From Promerops cafer (taxonomy: Eukaryota; Chordata; Aves; Passeriformes; Nectariniidae), in NCBI GenBank assembly GCA_013398275.1, contig VZSE01008388.1, forward strand, positions 2,378,494-2,442,493: DNA of 64,000 bases, given 5' to 3'. Position 1 is the stretch's first letter. The number at the start of each line of letters is the position of its first letter. The notes beneath the pieces were generated by a model. That model was not told the DNA's origin, made no database searches, and saw only the letters and a list, made by a program, of their open reading frames with translations. Below, one piece after another: positions 26,340 to 37,606 of this stretch. The position numbers were made by a program, and so were the translations under genes.

Positions 26340-26629
26340 CTTCTGTCTTACCTCCTGACCCTTTCCATCAACATGACTCCCTCTTCCTTCACTTACTGCC
26401 TTTACTGGATCTGACTGAAAACACACACAAGAAATGCAGACCATCAGAGCCAAGCTCCTGAAGAGATTTTTCCAGTGGGGGCCAGCAGACCAGCTCATCC
26501 TGGGGGTGGAAGGTGGCCTAACCTTTCTTACAGTGGCTGGCTCTGTCTCTCAGACGAGTAGAGGCTAAAGTGAAAAGCCTGAACTTGCCTTCTGCAGCTG
26601 AGGAGGGGCTGGGGGAGTAGTGTGGCAGC

Positions 26630-26765
26630 ACTTAGAGTTATTGCTGTGGCATTTATGGAGCATGTTGCTATGAAATCGATATCTCACCATAATTACCTCA
26701 TTTGCCTGTTTTTCAAATTAGATAACAAGGTTCAATTCTTGACCAGATCATTCTTCATCCATTTG
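26630..26765. promoter_or_regulatory. Enhancer-like block
   Basis: This AT-rich segment includes CGATATCTCACCATAATTA and TTTTTCAAATTAGATAACA. It stands out from GC-richer flanks and has no repeat identity that I recognise. Confidence 0.25.
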
Positions 26766-28099
26766 CATTTCCTCCTCTCCTTTGCAGTGGAGGGGAGCCC
26801 CTCTCCTATTAATCAGCAGACCTTGGGGTGAATGGGGTTACACCCTGAAAACTAGTGGCTCCTTTTGTCTCTTATGCCTGAACACTGTCATCAGAAGGTG
26901 GGAGGCCAGGCCAGACTGCCCACTCTGGGAGGACAGAGGGTTGTCCGTCCTGCTGGCTCCATGCTGAGATGGGAGGCAGAAAGCAATGAGCTCACGCTCT
27001 GTTCAGACAGTGACATTTCCGTGGGGCAGGGCTCATCCATCATGATGTGGTGGCTGAGGAGAGCTGTTAACTGTTTCAAGCTGGCTGCCTGCCTTCTGTG
27101 CTGCTGCAGCCGGGGTTGCCACCATGGGGAGCTCAGGACCTGCAGCATCTCTGTGGAAGCAGTGTATGGGGAGAATGCCCTCCTGAGCAGGGGGACAGTA
27201 AGGAGGACAGGAGGCCCCCACCAAGACACGGTGTCTGGGGAACAGAGAGAATCCATTTATAGGGGAACTGCTTCTGTTTTAGCCCCAGCTCTGAGGAGAT
27301 TTCTTTTCCCCTTTGTACCTGCTGTTCTCTTCGCAGAGGACAGGCAGACTCCCCCCAACATGTTTCCTGCCTGTGCAGGAGCTCATGGTTTGCATCACAG
27401 ACATGCAGCCACCTCTTATCTCAGGGGTTGATTTCTGGCTGAACTGGCCACCCTGCATGCTGTGGCTGGGGCTTTTTTGTTTCTTTTGCTCAGCAAAGCA
27501 TCATGCTCATCTGGGTGGTGACTTGGCTTTTGTAAAAACAGCACTTGCTCAAAATCAGAAGATTATCATATCCTCAACCCCTCTTTATGCCTCATTCTCC
27601 TGAGCCAGCCTCCAAGGCAATACCTATTACCAGGTATTACAAGCAAAGCAAATTCTTGTAGTCAGATGGCTCATTAGCTCCTGCTTCTCTGGGGACTCCC
27701 CTGTGCCTTTCCTCTGCTCTCTCTCCCCTGTGAGGAGCAAAGGACTCCACCTTTGCCAAGGCAAAATAAAGAACAATTAGACAGTCATTAATCTGCAAGA
27801 AGGGAGGGCAGGAGGAGCACCAGCTGCTGAACTGCTGTTGCACAGCTGAAGTGTGGTTTCTCAGGGGCAGGTGGGAGTGCAGCTTGGATCAGAGATGGGG
27901 GAACTGTCTTGTGCCTCTCCCTTGCTGTCAATTAATACAAGAGGCTGGCCTTACCTCCAAGTAGCCAGAGACCTCAGGAACAGCTCTCAAAGCTAAAAGC
28001 AGACCTTTTGGAGACTAATTGGGGTCTTTCACCTCCTTTTAGCTGCTTCTCAGCAATGCACTCCGGAGTGCAAGTGGGAGAACAGATGCTTATTTTGCC

Positions 28100-29325
28100 A
28101 GGGAGTCAGCAGGGCTTTACCAATTCCCTGGAGCCCGAGGGATAATAGAAAGAGACCTGGGAGACACAGCCCTGAAGCCAGCAAGCCACTTTCAATCATT
28201 TACCAGTAGTCCTGGCAAACTGGGGAGGTCCCAGAAGACTGAAGGTTAGAAAACGTGACGCCCATCTATAATGGTCAGAGGGATGATCCAGGAAAATACA
28301 GGCCTGTCATCCTGATCTGAGTCCCAGGGAAGGTCATGGAGCACGTCATCTTGAATGCCACCATGCGGCATGTATGGGACAATCAGAGGACTGGGCCCAG
28401 CCACCACGGGTTATTAAAGGTAGGTGCTGCTTAACAAACCTGATCTCCTTCTGTGACAAGGTGACCCACTAGGTGGAGGATGGAAAGGCTGTGGATGTAT
28501 CTACCTGGGCTGTAGTAAAGCCTTTAACACTATTTCCTCCAGGAGAAACTGGCTGCTCATGGGCTGGATTGGTGCACTCTTCACTGGGCAAAAAACTGCC
28601 TGAATGGCCAAGCCCAGAGAGAGAATGGTGAATGGAGTCACACCAGCTGGGGGCTGGTCACAAGTGCTGTTCCCCAGGGCTCTGTGTCGGAGCCAGTTCT
28701 GTTTAATCTTTATCAATGATCTGGATGAGGGCATTGAGTGCACTCTCAGTCAGTTTTCAGGTGACACCAAAATGGATGGAAATCCAATTGTATGAGGTTC
28801 AACTGTCCAATTGTATTGGTCCAAGGCCAGTTCTATGAGGTTCAACAAGACCAAGTGGCAGGTCCTGCACGTGGCTGACAACAAGCCCATGCAGTGCTAC
28901 AGGCTGGGGAAAGAGTGTCTGGAAAGCTGCCTGGCAGAAAAGGACCTATGGGGTTTAGCCTGGAGGAAAGGAGCCTCAGGGGGCACCTTATTGCTCTCTA
29001 CAATTGCCTGAGAGAAGGTTGTAGTGAGGGAGGGGTTGTCCCCTTCTCCCAAATAACAAGTGACAGAATAAGAGGAAATGGTGATGAGTTCTGCCAGTGA
29101 AGCTTTAGATTGGGTAATGGGGAAAATTTTACTGAATGGGTATTCAAGCATTGGAAGAACAGACTGTCCAGAAAAGTGGTGAAGTCACCATTCCTGGAAG
29201 TGCTTAAAAGACATGCAGATGTGGCACTGAGGGACATGGTTTAATGTTGGACTTGGCAATGCTGGGTTAAAAGTTTGACTCAGTGATCTTCAAGGTCTTT
29301 TCCAGCCTAGAAGATTCTATGTTTC
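28100..29325 (+). mobile_element. CR1 LINE, degenerate copy with part of the reverse transcriptase
   Basis: This is a 5'-truncated, inactivated CR1 non-LTR retrotransposon about 1.2 kb long. It retains decayed reverse-transcriptase coding sequence: the region near 28.65-28.78 kb reads through to INDLDEGIECTLSQF and a GDT where the family has the catalytic ADDT. Stops and frameshifts break the frame. After about 28790 the copy is rearranged: a short segment containing TATGAGGTTCAAC is repeated and much of the region before the 3' UTR is missing. The end has the typical CR1 tail (AAGGTCTTTTCCAGCCT, then an ATTCTATG-like terminus). The 5' boundary is approximate. Basis: family recognition by eye. 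Confidence 0.88.
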
Positions 29326-30161
29326 AATAAGGTGCTTTGTGGCTGGAGAGAGACCCTTGCATGGCAGGGTGGTACCTGCAATGGCAGCCAGCGTGGGGCT
29401 CCCCATCCCCAGCTTGTAGACCCTGCATGAGACTCCCTGCTCCCTGCTCGTGTCCTTCTCCGTGCCCAGGTCCTTGGGCTGATGGTCATCCAACATGTAA
29501 GGGACCACTTGCCTTCTTCTGTACCTTGTCCTCCATGGAATCATGTGTGAGGAGACCTTTATGCATGTGGGGAAGCTGCTGTTTTGCCAATGTGCTGCAG
29601 AGGAGGAACATGTACATCCACATGGAGAAGCCCCCATTTTCCCTCCTGCTGCAGGAGGCTGATAGTGACTTACATGAAACAGTAACAGAAGTGTCCTATG
29701 AAAAGGGAAGGGAAAAGACTGCCCAGAGCTCTCCTGCAGGAAAGGTGTTTCCTCCTGGGGAGAGGAGAAAGGGATGAGGTTGTTCTGAAAAGATGCTCTG
29801 GACTGCACCAGAATACGCCATGCAACGAGTTTGAATGGCGGCTGGTTATAAGCCCCAGTGGGGAGGGCAACAGGATTCAGGCTCAGTTATTAAGACCATA
29901 AATCATGGAGACAGTCATGGGAAAGGCTGATGAGAAGAGTATGTGCAGCCAGGAATGCCAGGAGGGAGAGGCAGTGGGCATCAGAGGCACAGAGCTTCTA
30001 CACATCGTGTTATTTTAAGAATTTTTCTTTTTTATGGCAGTGCTGTCAGTTTTCTCAGAAGAAGGGACCAAATGATTTTAAGCTCCCATTTCCTGAAGAC
30101 CCAGGCATGAATTCCAGGTTGCTTCTGATAACAGCAAGGGCTGGTGAGTGGGGGGTGAAAG

Positions 30162-30244
30162 CAGGCCCTGTCCTTGCCTTTCATTTTTGCCCTGAAGCCT
30201 TGGCGAGGGCTGCAGGGCAAAAATGAAAGGCAATGACAGGGCTG
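30162..30244. repeat. Near-perfect inverted repeat forming an 83-base hairpin
   Basis: The left arm 30166-30194 (begins CCCTGTCC, ends TTTTTGCCCTG) and right arm 30213-30241 (begins CAGGGCAAAAA, ends GACAGGG) are reverse complements over 29 bases with a single mismatch (30173 against 30234). Three more outer base pairs (CAG/CTG) form after a one-base bulge. The 18-base centre can itself pair AGCC with GGCT, leaving a small loop. The size and shape resemble a microRNA precursor, but a palindromic element remnant is also possible. The sequence alone does not decide which strand, if any, is transcribed. Confidence 0.9.
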
Positions 30245-33200
30245 GTGTGAGGCACCGGGAGCCACCCATGTTTGAGGCAGGGGCCAGCCAGGATTTTGGA
30301 TTGCAGTATTTTTGCTATCAAAAGCAGAGGCAGGTTTTGGTGAGGTGGGGAAGTCAATCCACAGCACTGTCTGCAGCAGAAGGTGGAGCTGTCTGAGGTA
30401 GCTGGGAGGGGGGCTCTGCAAAGCCAGCTTTGTTGCAGTCCCTTCCCTTGGGCAACCCATGTGGCACTGATGTCTTCTCTGCTGCCCGAGCCCTGCCACT
30501 TTGTGGTCAGCTCTGATATCTCTGTGCTGTGCTGTAGGTGTGATGCCTAACTACCTGAAGGGTACAGCAGGCAGATCCTTGCCCACTTGCAGCTGTCCAA
30601 GCCTCCCATATCTCCTTAGGAACCTTCAGCTCTTTCTGGTTAAATGCTGAGGTCTCTCAGAAATATCTGGGGCAAGGAGGGGCAGTCACCCACAGCTGTG
30701 CAGCCATGTGCCTGGTGACTGCACTTTGCTGTTGGGCTGAAGGCAACTGCCTGGCTCTGGCTTAGCTCTGACTTTGGTTTTGGCTCTCACTCAGAACATC
30801 AGGCACAGCTGGAGCTGCACAGGGACATGTAGTGAGCTTTAGGCACTACTCATGTACTGACAGCAGGCCTCTGGCTTGTTGCAAAGCCCATTTGGGACAC
30901 TGGGCTAGAAGAGGCTGAGTCTTATGAGTGTAAATCTATTGGATGGAGGATACCCTGGAGATCTTCCTCCACAGTGTAGCTCTTTTCAGAGGCAGATGAA
31001 GTTGAAATCATCCAGGGCAGCCCATGAGAACATAAAAACTGGTCCTGGTGTTTTGAACAGGTGAGGTGCCAACCAGGCTGAAACAGGGCAGGATCCTGTC
31101 CAGAGGCTGCAGCTCCGTGTTGAAGCATGGGATGGGACCCCCTTCCTTCTCAATGGTGTAGAGCATTTTCTGATGCTTGCACAAGCAGGAGGTGATACCT
31201 TTGATCTGCTTTGTGGTCTGCTGACAGGCTTCACTGGCAGCCCTGCACCTTGCAGGAGCAGCCCTGGCTCTTCTTCCTTGTCTACTCTCAAGAAAAGCCT
31301 TCAGAGGCATGTCAGTCTGGCTTTTGCATGGAGCAATCTGTGATGCATCTGCCTTCCCTCATGCCCAGGGGCTCACATGGGATGTGGAAAAGCCCTGCAG
31401 GGATGGATGGGTCATCTCTGAGCTCCAACTGCCAAAACCTTCGGCCTGCCCTGGCATCCCCCATCATAGCCACCAGCTGCAAGGTACTAGGCTCTGGGCT
31501 AGACTGTCTCTTCTCAAGGCAGTGTGAAATAATTAGCTAATTAATCCCCATTCCCTCTCCACAGCAGGGAGGAGTACTGGCTCAGGGCCAAACCAGAGGT
31601 ACAGGAGCAGGCAGTGATCTTGCCTTATGCTACAGGAGTGGAGTGAGTGGGAGGGCGACAGCATCCCGAGCCCTCGGTGCGGCAGGTTACAGGGCAGTGA
31701 GCCCAGGGGACCAGACTGCACCATCTGCCTCCTTCCACTAAGAGTCCTGAGTGCAGCAAAGAGGATCAAGATGCAGCCAAGAGAGGAGTCAAGGTGGCTG
31801 TCCTCAAGCACAAGGTGGTGCAGTGCTGCTGGTAGGCCATAGAGGGAGGAGGGTTTCCCAGGGATCAGAGATCCTGCGGTAGCGAAAATCCAGGAACTAT
31901 CTGTAGCTGGCATCAGCACAGGGCTATTGCTGACAGAAGAGGGCTGGGGTGGGGAGTCAGGTTCAGTCAGGGCCCTCATGGGGATGAATGTGTGGCATGT
32001 ATACAGGGCCACATGATGGAAGAGTGTGACCATGTGGAGAAACACAGCTGGGGGGACGTGCCCCCCATCACCAGATCTCCAAGCATACGCTAATCCAACA
32101 GGTCTCCCCCTTGCTGTCCTCACTGGGCTGATGGACAAGGCTTTCCCAGCCAGACTCAGGACCTGGCTCTGATCTGGGGCTCACGTGGGCTGGCAGGATG
32201 CTACTGTGGTGGGCTGCAGCTGCAGCCTGTATCTCTAAATCTTCTCTGCTTTTTAGGTCACTTTGTTCTGCTTATAAATCCTGGTCTTGTCTTACAAACC
32301 ATAAATCTTCCTCTACAGTCAGCACCATTTATTTTTTTTCTCTGGTCTTGTTAAAATAACAGGGTCAGAATATTTAAAATCCAGATTGTTGCATTTTCTG
32401 TGGTTTTGGCTCATAACAATATTCTCTTCCATTCTGGGAAAATGCCACAGACCTGTGGCCAGACAGCCTTGTTTAGGAATTTGTAGGAAGAGAGGAATAG
32501 GAAAAAGGGGTTCCAAAGGATATGCTGAAATTATCTGCCACTCACACAGCCCTTGCATGTATGTACAATTCCATGCATGTGTGTGGCACACCCAATGCAT
32601 CTACATGCAGGCAGCCTTACCTTCCCTGCTTTCACACACACACCACCTCCCTGGCACCCACCACCTCTCTTCACTGAGGCACAGCCTTGTACAGATCAGA
32701 GCTACATCTTGTCCCTCCACGTCTTACCCCCATATGCAATCCCAGGTATCTGGCAGGGAACGAGTGGTTCCCATCCTCTCCCTTGCCAAGCATGGCTATT
32801 CACACAAATCTGGTCTCTGCCATCCCAGCTTGGTGCTCTGAGCTTTTACACCCTCCCCAGTGTCAGGAGCTACTTCTCAGCAACCTCCATACCCTGCTGT
32901 GCTCCTCACCCCTTCCTGCAAGATGCTGGTGGGTCCTCCCCTGGCAAAAGCAGCATCTCTTCTCTGCTGCCTGCCCAGAGGCATGCCATGTGTTGGCACA
33001 GCAGTAAATACCCTCTTCCAAGCACCAGGAGAGCCCTGCATGGGATCAGGAGCCTGCCAAAAAGTCGTGTGTGATGGTGCAAGGCCAGCACTCCACGCTC
33101 AACTAGCCTGGAGCCTGCAGACATGCAGTGAAGCATCTGTGTGTCTGCATTACAGTTCTCTTCTTAATGACTGTACAACACGTGTTTCTGCAGGTTTCAC

Positions 33201-34130
33201 GTGAAGGGCTCTACTCACTTGAGCATGCAGTCAATACTCCTTTCGATCTTCATCACTCACTGTCTGGCTCCAGGCTTTATTTATTGCACAGCATCAATTC
33301 ACCAAGCCAAAGACAAAAATGGCTTGCTCCCTTGTGGCCCTTTTGGTGGGCATTCCCAGTGATCTGGCTTTAACAAAATTAGCATTGCTTCTACCTTTGG
33401 AGGTGATATTGCTGTCTGCAGTGCACTCAGGAGGGACTGAGCTGTAGCAGCTGTACAATCAATAGTACAGAGCACCTTGCGGGAACAGCCTGAACCTCAG
33501 CTTGGTTTCTAATCTGCCAGCACATCCTCTTCTCCCTTAGGGAAGAATTGCAACATAAAGCTCGGGAATGTATTAGTGTGTAGGTAGTGAGAATGACCAC
33601 AGATGGGGTGTCAGGCAAACACAAACTAAACAGTAAATTCTGGGTTATCAGAGGTAATCCCCAATGGTGGTGCCCTGTCTGAGAGAGCCAGAGCCCAGGC
33701 TTTTACGGAGTGTGTCATTTTACAGTTGACAACACACTAAAAAAATTTGAGTGCTTCTGCAAAGCAGACCTAGTGGGGGGACAACTAGAACAGCAAGAAT
33801 TAACAATTAATGACAAAAATGCAAAGTTCCAGGACAAAAGGCAAGTGGCTGGAGTAGACTCCAGCTCTCTGGGTGATTTTAAACAATCTTACATTTTCCT
33901 TCTTTGGCTGCTGCCCTCTACCTCATTTCTCTCCCAGCCTGTGCCTGTTCCTTCAACATACAGCCTGCTTTCCTCAGTCCCACTCCAGCCTCAGAGCTGT
34001 TCTGGCCTGTGTGTGAAGGGAGAGGGACTCTGAGGAGGAGTCATGGCAGAGTCGGACTCTGTGTCTCAACATGTGCATGACAAGGGTGAGCTGAACTTGG
34101 GCAGGAATGACAGAGATGAGTGCTATGTGC

Positions 34131-34198
34131 ATGCATATATATGCAAATATATAATATATATGTATGTTACATATATATATATACACACACACACACAT
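34131..34198 (+). repeat. AT/CA compound microsatellite
   Basis: Alternating AT stretches with interruptions are followed by ATATATATATATA and seven CA units. It is strongly alternating purine-pyrimidine. Confidence 0.9.
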
Positions 34199-35399
34199 GT
34201 ATTTGTTCATTAGTGCTTTCCAGTACTTTGACCTGAATCACCACAGTAATTCCACTACCCAACTCCCTTCAGACTCCCATCTGAAACAGTTATTTTTCAT
34301 TATGAGAGGGAAAAAGGAAGCATTTACTATGCATGATTACTTTCATGGAATCATAAAACCAAACATCCTCTTTGCCACTGGGTTTCACAAATGCTTGCTG
34401 TGAGGGAAGCATAGGAGGCAGAAATGTTGGGTTAGTTTGGAAGACCCTACTGCATTTCTTTGAGTCCTATCCCTAACTTTCTCCAGGCAGCTCAAGATGC
34501 CACAGAGTCGTCATCATTAACACCAGCCGAAGTGGAGGGTATAGCAGTAGCTTATGTGATCCACTGCCCTACAGCCAGGGTAGGCACCTGGGTGCTCTTT
34601 TTGTTTTAGAATCTGGTAAGGTTCAGCCAACAGCAGCTTGCGGCATGTAAAATGAAACTATGTTTGGCTTTCACACTCAGTTCTCTTAAGTGTTGCTCTT
34701 AAGGGCTCAGATGAGGTGAAGTGAACGTAGGGTCTAAGCTGAGTAGCCCTGCAGATCTCATGGCAGAGAAGACACATTCACCCAAGAACATCTTAGGCAT
34801 CTCATGGGTCATGGCTGGCATTGCCCATTCTCTGATGGGTCCATGGAGTAGCTGGACCCGTGCTGGAGACCCTGGGGTGGAAGGGAGTACCAGGACAAGG
34901 GGCCCTGGCACCACACTGACAGCCCAGGGCTTTTGGCTTGTCGTTTTGGACCTGCTGTCTTGGCTCATTTTCTTGTGGGAGAAGTCAAGAGCAAAGGACA
35001 AAAGAATGTTTTGAGTGGTGTCATCAGAAGCTAGCAGCCTCAACAGCTGCTGGTCTGGAATGGGGAGGAGAGGTTTAGAAAAGGCAGGAGGAGTGCTGGG
35101 TAAGGGAACATCAGGGGAGGGCTCTGAGGCACTCCCTTCACAAGGGTTCCCCAGCACTAACTGCCCCAAACCTGCCTGTGCCGTGTTCTATGCCCAGCCC
35201 CTGTGCTGGGGTTTGAGCAACTCTGAGAAGCCTTCCCAGGGACATAACCAGATGTCTTGGGAAGACTCAGGGTCAAACACTGGCACATGCCTCAGTGCTG
35301 GGCAGCAATACAAACCCCTCCCTGCCCCAGCCACTGTGAGCACCAATTGCAGGCTGCACCTTGTCACCCCGACCCCACAGAGAGGGACACACAGGCTCA

Positions 35400-36049
35400 C
35401 CCACTCGAGTACTGCAGCTTTATTTGAATGAAACAATCCACGTTGAGAGTCTGTAGGTTACACGGCGGGTGCACTGGGGCTGGGGGGAGGCGGTGGATGA
35501 GGCAATGCTTATAAAACATCTCACCCTGTTTAAAAGGTTCAGTTCAGTTCCTTTGTGTTTTGTGCTTTTAACGTTGTGGACATCTTGGTATCATGGTGGC
35601 AAGAGGGTCCCAGCTCCACTCAGTGGTGGTGATGGCACTCTATGAGATGTGGAGTGGGGATGGGACAAGACATGGTGGCGATGAGGGAGGTGGGTGGAGA
35701 TGAGGCTCTATCCCGGGATCCCCACCTAGGACACTGACAGCAAAAACTCCAAGAGACACCAGAGGACCCCCCTCCCTCCTCCACAGTATCCCCAAACACA
35801 CCGACTGTCTGTCACTCCATTTGGGGGACTGTTTCCAAACACTTCTGTCAGGTCAACCAACACTTTCTTACTGGCCTTGGTGACCTGGAAGTGTGAGGTG
35901 ATACAGTCCCACTGGAACTGGATCCCACTGAAGTGGCTCACTGTTGGGCCTGAGCTGGTTCTCCCTGCACCTCGAAAGTTGAGGACGGGATTTTGGTGTG
36001 ATCCCCTTCTATGGGATCCAGGGATGAAGTCTGCTGCTGTCTCTCCAGG
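35400..36049 (-). other. Candidate terminal exon of an unrecognised minus-strand transcript
   Basis: A splice-acceptor-like site (TGTTTCATTTCCAG on the minus strand) ends at 36050. It is followed by an open frame of about 108 residues (PGETAADFIPGSHRRG at its start, HFQVTKASKKVLVDLTEVF in the middle) closing at 35726. Further on is AATAAA at 35419-35424 with a GU-rich stretch directly after it. This looks like a last exon of about 650 bases. I do not recognise the peptide. It could be the end of a separate gene or lncRNA, or part of a distal MDGA1 3' UTR, 9.4 kb past the MDGA1 stop. Confidence 0.4.
35419..35424 (-). terminator. Poly(A) signal with GU-rich downstream element
   Basis: The minus strand reads AATAAA. 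About 25-55 bases further on it reads GTGGGTGAGCCTGTGTGTCC and more G/T-rich sequence. The pair of signal and downstream element is the best polyadenylation site I see in the window. Confidence 0.6.
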
Positions 36050-37588
36050 CTGGAAATGAAACACTTGGTGAGGGCAAGTAAGGAGCAGGGGGATGGAGTG
36101 AGAAAGAATGTGGAAATCACTGTCTGATGCTCACTTCTGGCCAAAGGCAGATGTCAGAGTTGTTCCCCCATGAGACAGCTGTATCCTGGATGATGGCCCC
36201 TTTCCTCTGCTATGTGTATTGTGATAAAGGCAGGATGGTTCTGACTGGGGGAAAAGGACCCAAGCAAAACCATGCTGGCACCAAATGTCCCATTCCATCT
36301 AGAGATTAGAGATTGTCTCCATGCTGTCAGGCAAGGGCTGTGACTAAAACCACAAAGAAGAACCATGTATCTGTAGCATTCACAGCTTTTAGGGAATGTC
36401 TTGAGATGAATGCATGCTGTAGAGCCCCCTGGGATGAGATGGTACATCTAGAAGATCCCAAAACTGGAAAACAGGCCAAACTCATCTATTTGAAAGCACT
36501 GACACTAGGCCACTTTACCCAGCTTTAACACCAACAATCACATTAATGTGCTGAGAAGCTGGGGATGGGCAGCAGAGAAGAACAAACAAGGTTTGATGAG
36601 AGGAAAAGGTCACCTCCAGCAAACTCTCAGAGAGTCTTCTTGTCTCAGGATGCTACATGCATAGGAAAGCTTCTTTGCTCCAAGTCTGAAAATACCTTCC
36701 CTCATCAGCATCTGAATTTTCCCAGGGAAATGTCTAGTGCTCACCAGTCCCTTACTCAGTCTCTGTGTGGTACGTGCTGCCATCCATACAAAAGACCCAA
36801 ACACTACTCCAGTCAATGCCTATGGCATTTCATAGAATGGTATCTACATTCTCCTCTCAGCACAATCTAGGTGCTGTCTGAGCTGACCATGCTGCTACAG
36901 CCCGGCTGTCGCTCTGTTTACTCATACCCACTGTTGGTTCTTGAGAACGAGGCCCAGTGAGACATGATATACCAAATGCCCCACCTCTGCAGGTGCTCTG
37001 AGTTGGAGCATGGTCTGTGGAGAAGGGAAAGGTGGGGACTCCACGTCCAAAGGGGGCCCTGTCTCCTCCCTGCTGTGTTTCTGGCAGCTGCAACACACCT
37101 ACACCTCAGGTTTTAGCTTTGATCCCTCTACAAGCTGCTAAGATAAATGCCTTACCAGTGCTGAATCTACAGTGCAAGCAACCCTGGAAACAGCTTCATC
37201 TCAGCACCACATTATTTATCAGGGTCACCAAAAGAAAACCAGTTGGTGCCTGCCTGCAGAGGCTGTAACACGGAGGAGGAAGTGGGGTTGCACTTGCTCT
37301 TAACTGGTTTGGGCTCAGCCTTGAGCTGCTGTAACGCTGAGAACAAAGGGGGTGCAGCTCACTCAGAGTGGCAGAGCAGGATTGCTGACATCTGGCATGT
37401 CCCAGCTCCTACCCAGGGCCTGCCTTTGCTGATGAACTGAGGCTTGCTGTAGTTATGCAACTTCTGAACATCTTGGAATATCTCTCAATTGTAACAGCTG
37501 GGCTTTACACAACTGGAAGCCACTTCACTGCCTAAACGGCAGGAGCAGAGCCAACCTCCCCCAGCCAAAGCAGATCCCCACTGGCTCG

Positions 37589-37606
37589 CAGCAGCAGCAG
37601 CAGCAG
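37589..37606 (+). repeat. (CAG)6 trinucleotide run
   Basis: Six perfect CAG units. There is no supported coding frame here. Confidence 0.9.

Larger units (their letters stand above)
23641..28099. other. Intergenic sequence upstream of the CR1 copy
   Basis: This holds the weak enhancer-like block at 26.63 kb, the 17-base duplication at 26.3 kb and a tentative ancient repeat at 25.4 kb. A plus-strand frame of 188 residues at 26865-27431 has no recognisable similarity, and an antisense frame of 121 residues overlaps it, so I do not call it a gene. Confidence 0.55.
29326..35399. other. Intergenic sequence between the CR1 copy and the 35.4 kb poly(A) site
   Basis: This contains the 30.2 kb hairpin and the AT/CA microsatellite. 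Overlapping frames on both strands at 29.3-29.8, 30.9-31.3, 31.5-32.1 and 32.4-33.2 kb are unrecognised. A plus-strand stretch 31565-31641 has an acceptor-like CCCTCTCCACAG before it and a GTGAGT after it. This is a very weak exon candidate. Confidence 0.5.

Noticed and set aside
26865..27431. 188-residue plus-strand frame
   Set aside because: No recognisable domain. An overlapping antisense frame of 121 residues is equally open, and there are no splice or poly(A) signals that fit.
28604..28795. Short frame containing INDLDEGIECTLSQF
   Set aside because: This is not a host gene. It is a fragment of the decayed CR1 reverse transcriptase.
30162..30244. Rho-independent-type terminator reading of the hairpin
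   Set aside because: Such terminators are bacterial, and this is vertebrate nuclear DNA.
31533..32138. 201-residue minus-strand frame
   Set aside because: Composition is low in charged residues and rich in S, P, L and H. No family resemblance, and plus-strand frames overlap it.
37589..37606. CAG run as a polyglutamine exon
   Set aside because: Only six units, with no coding context or splice sites around it.
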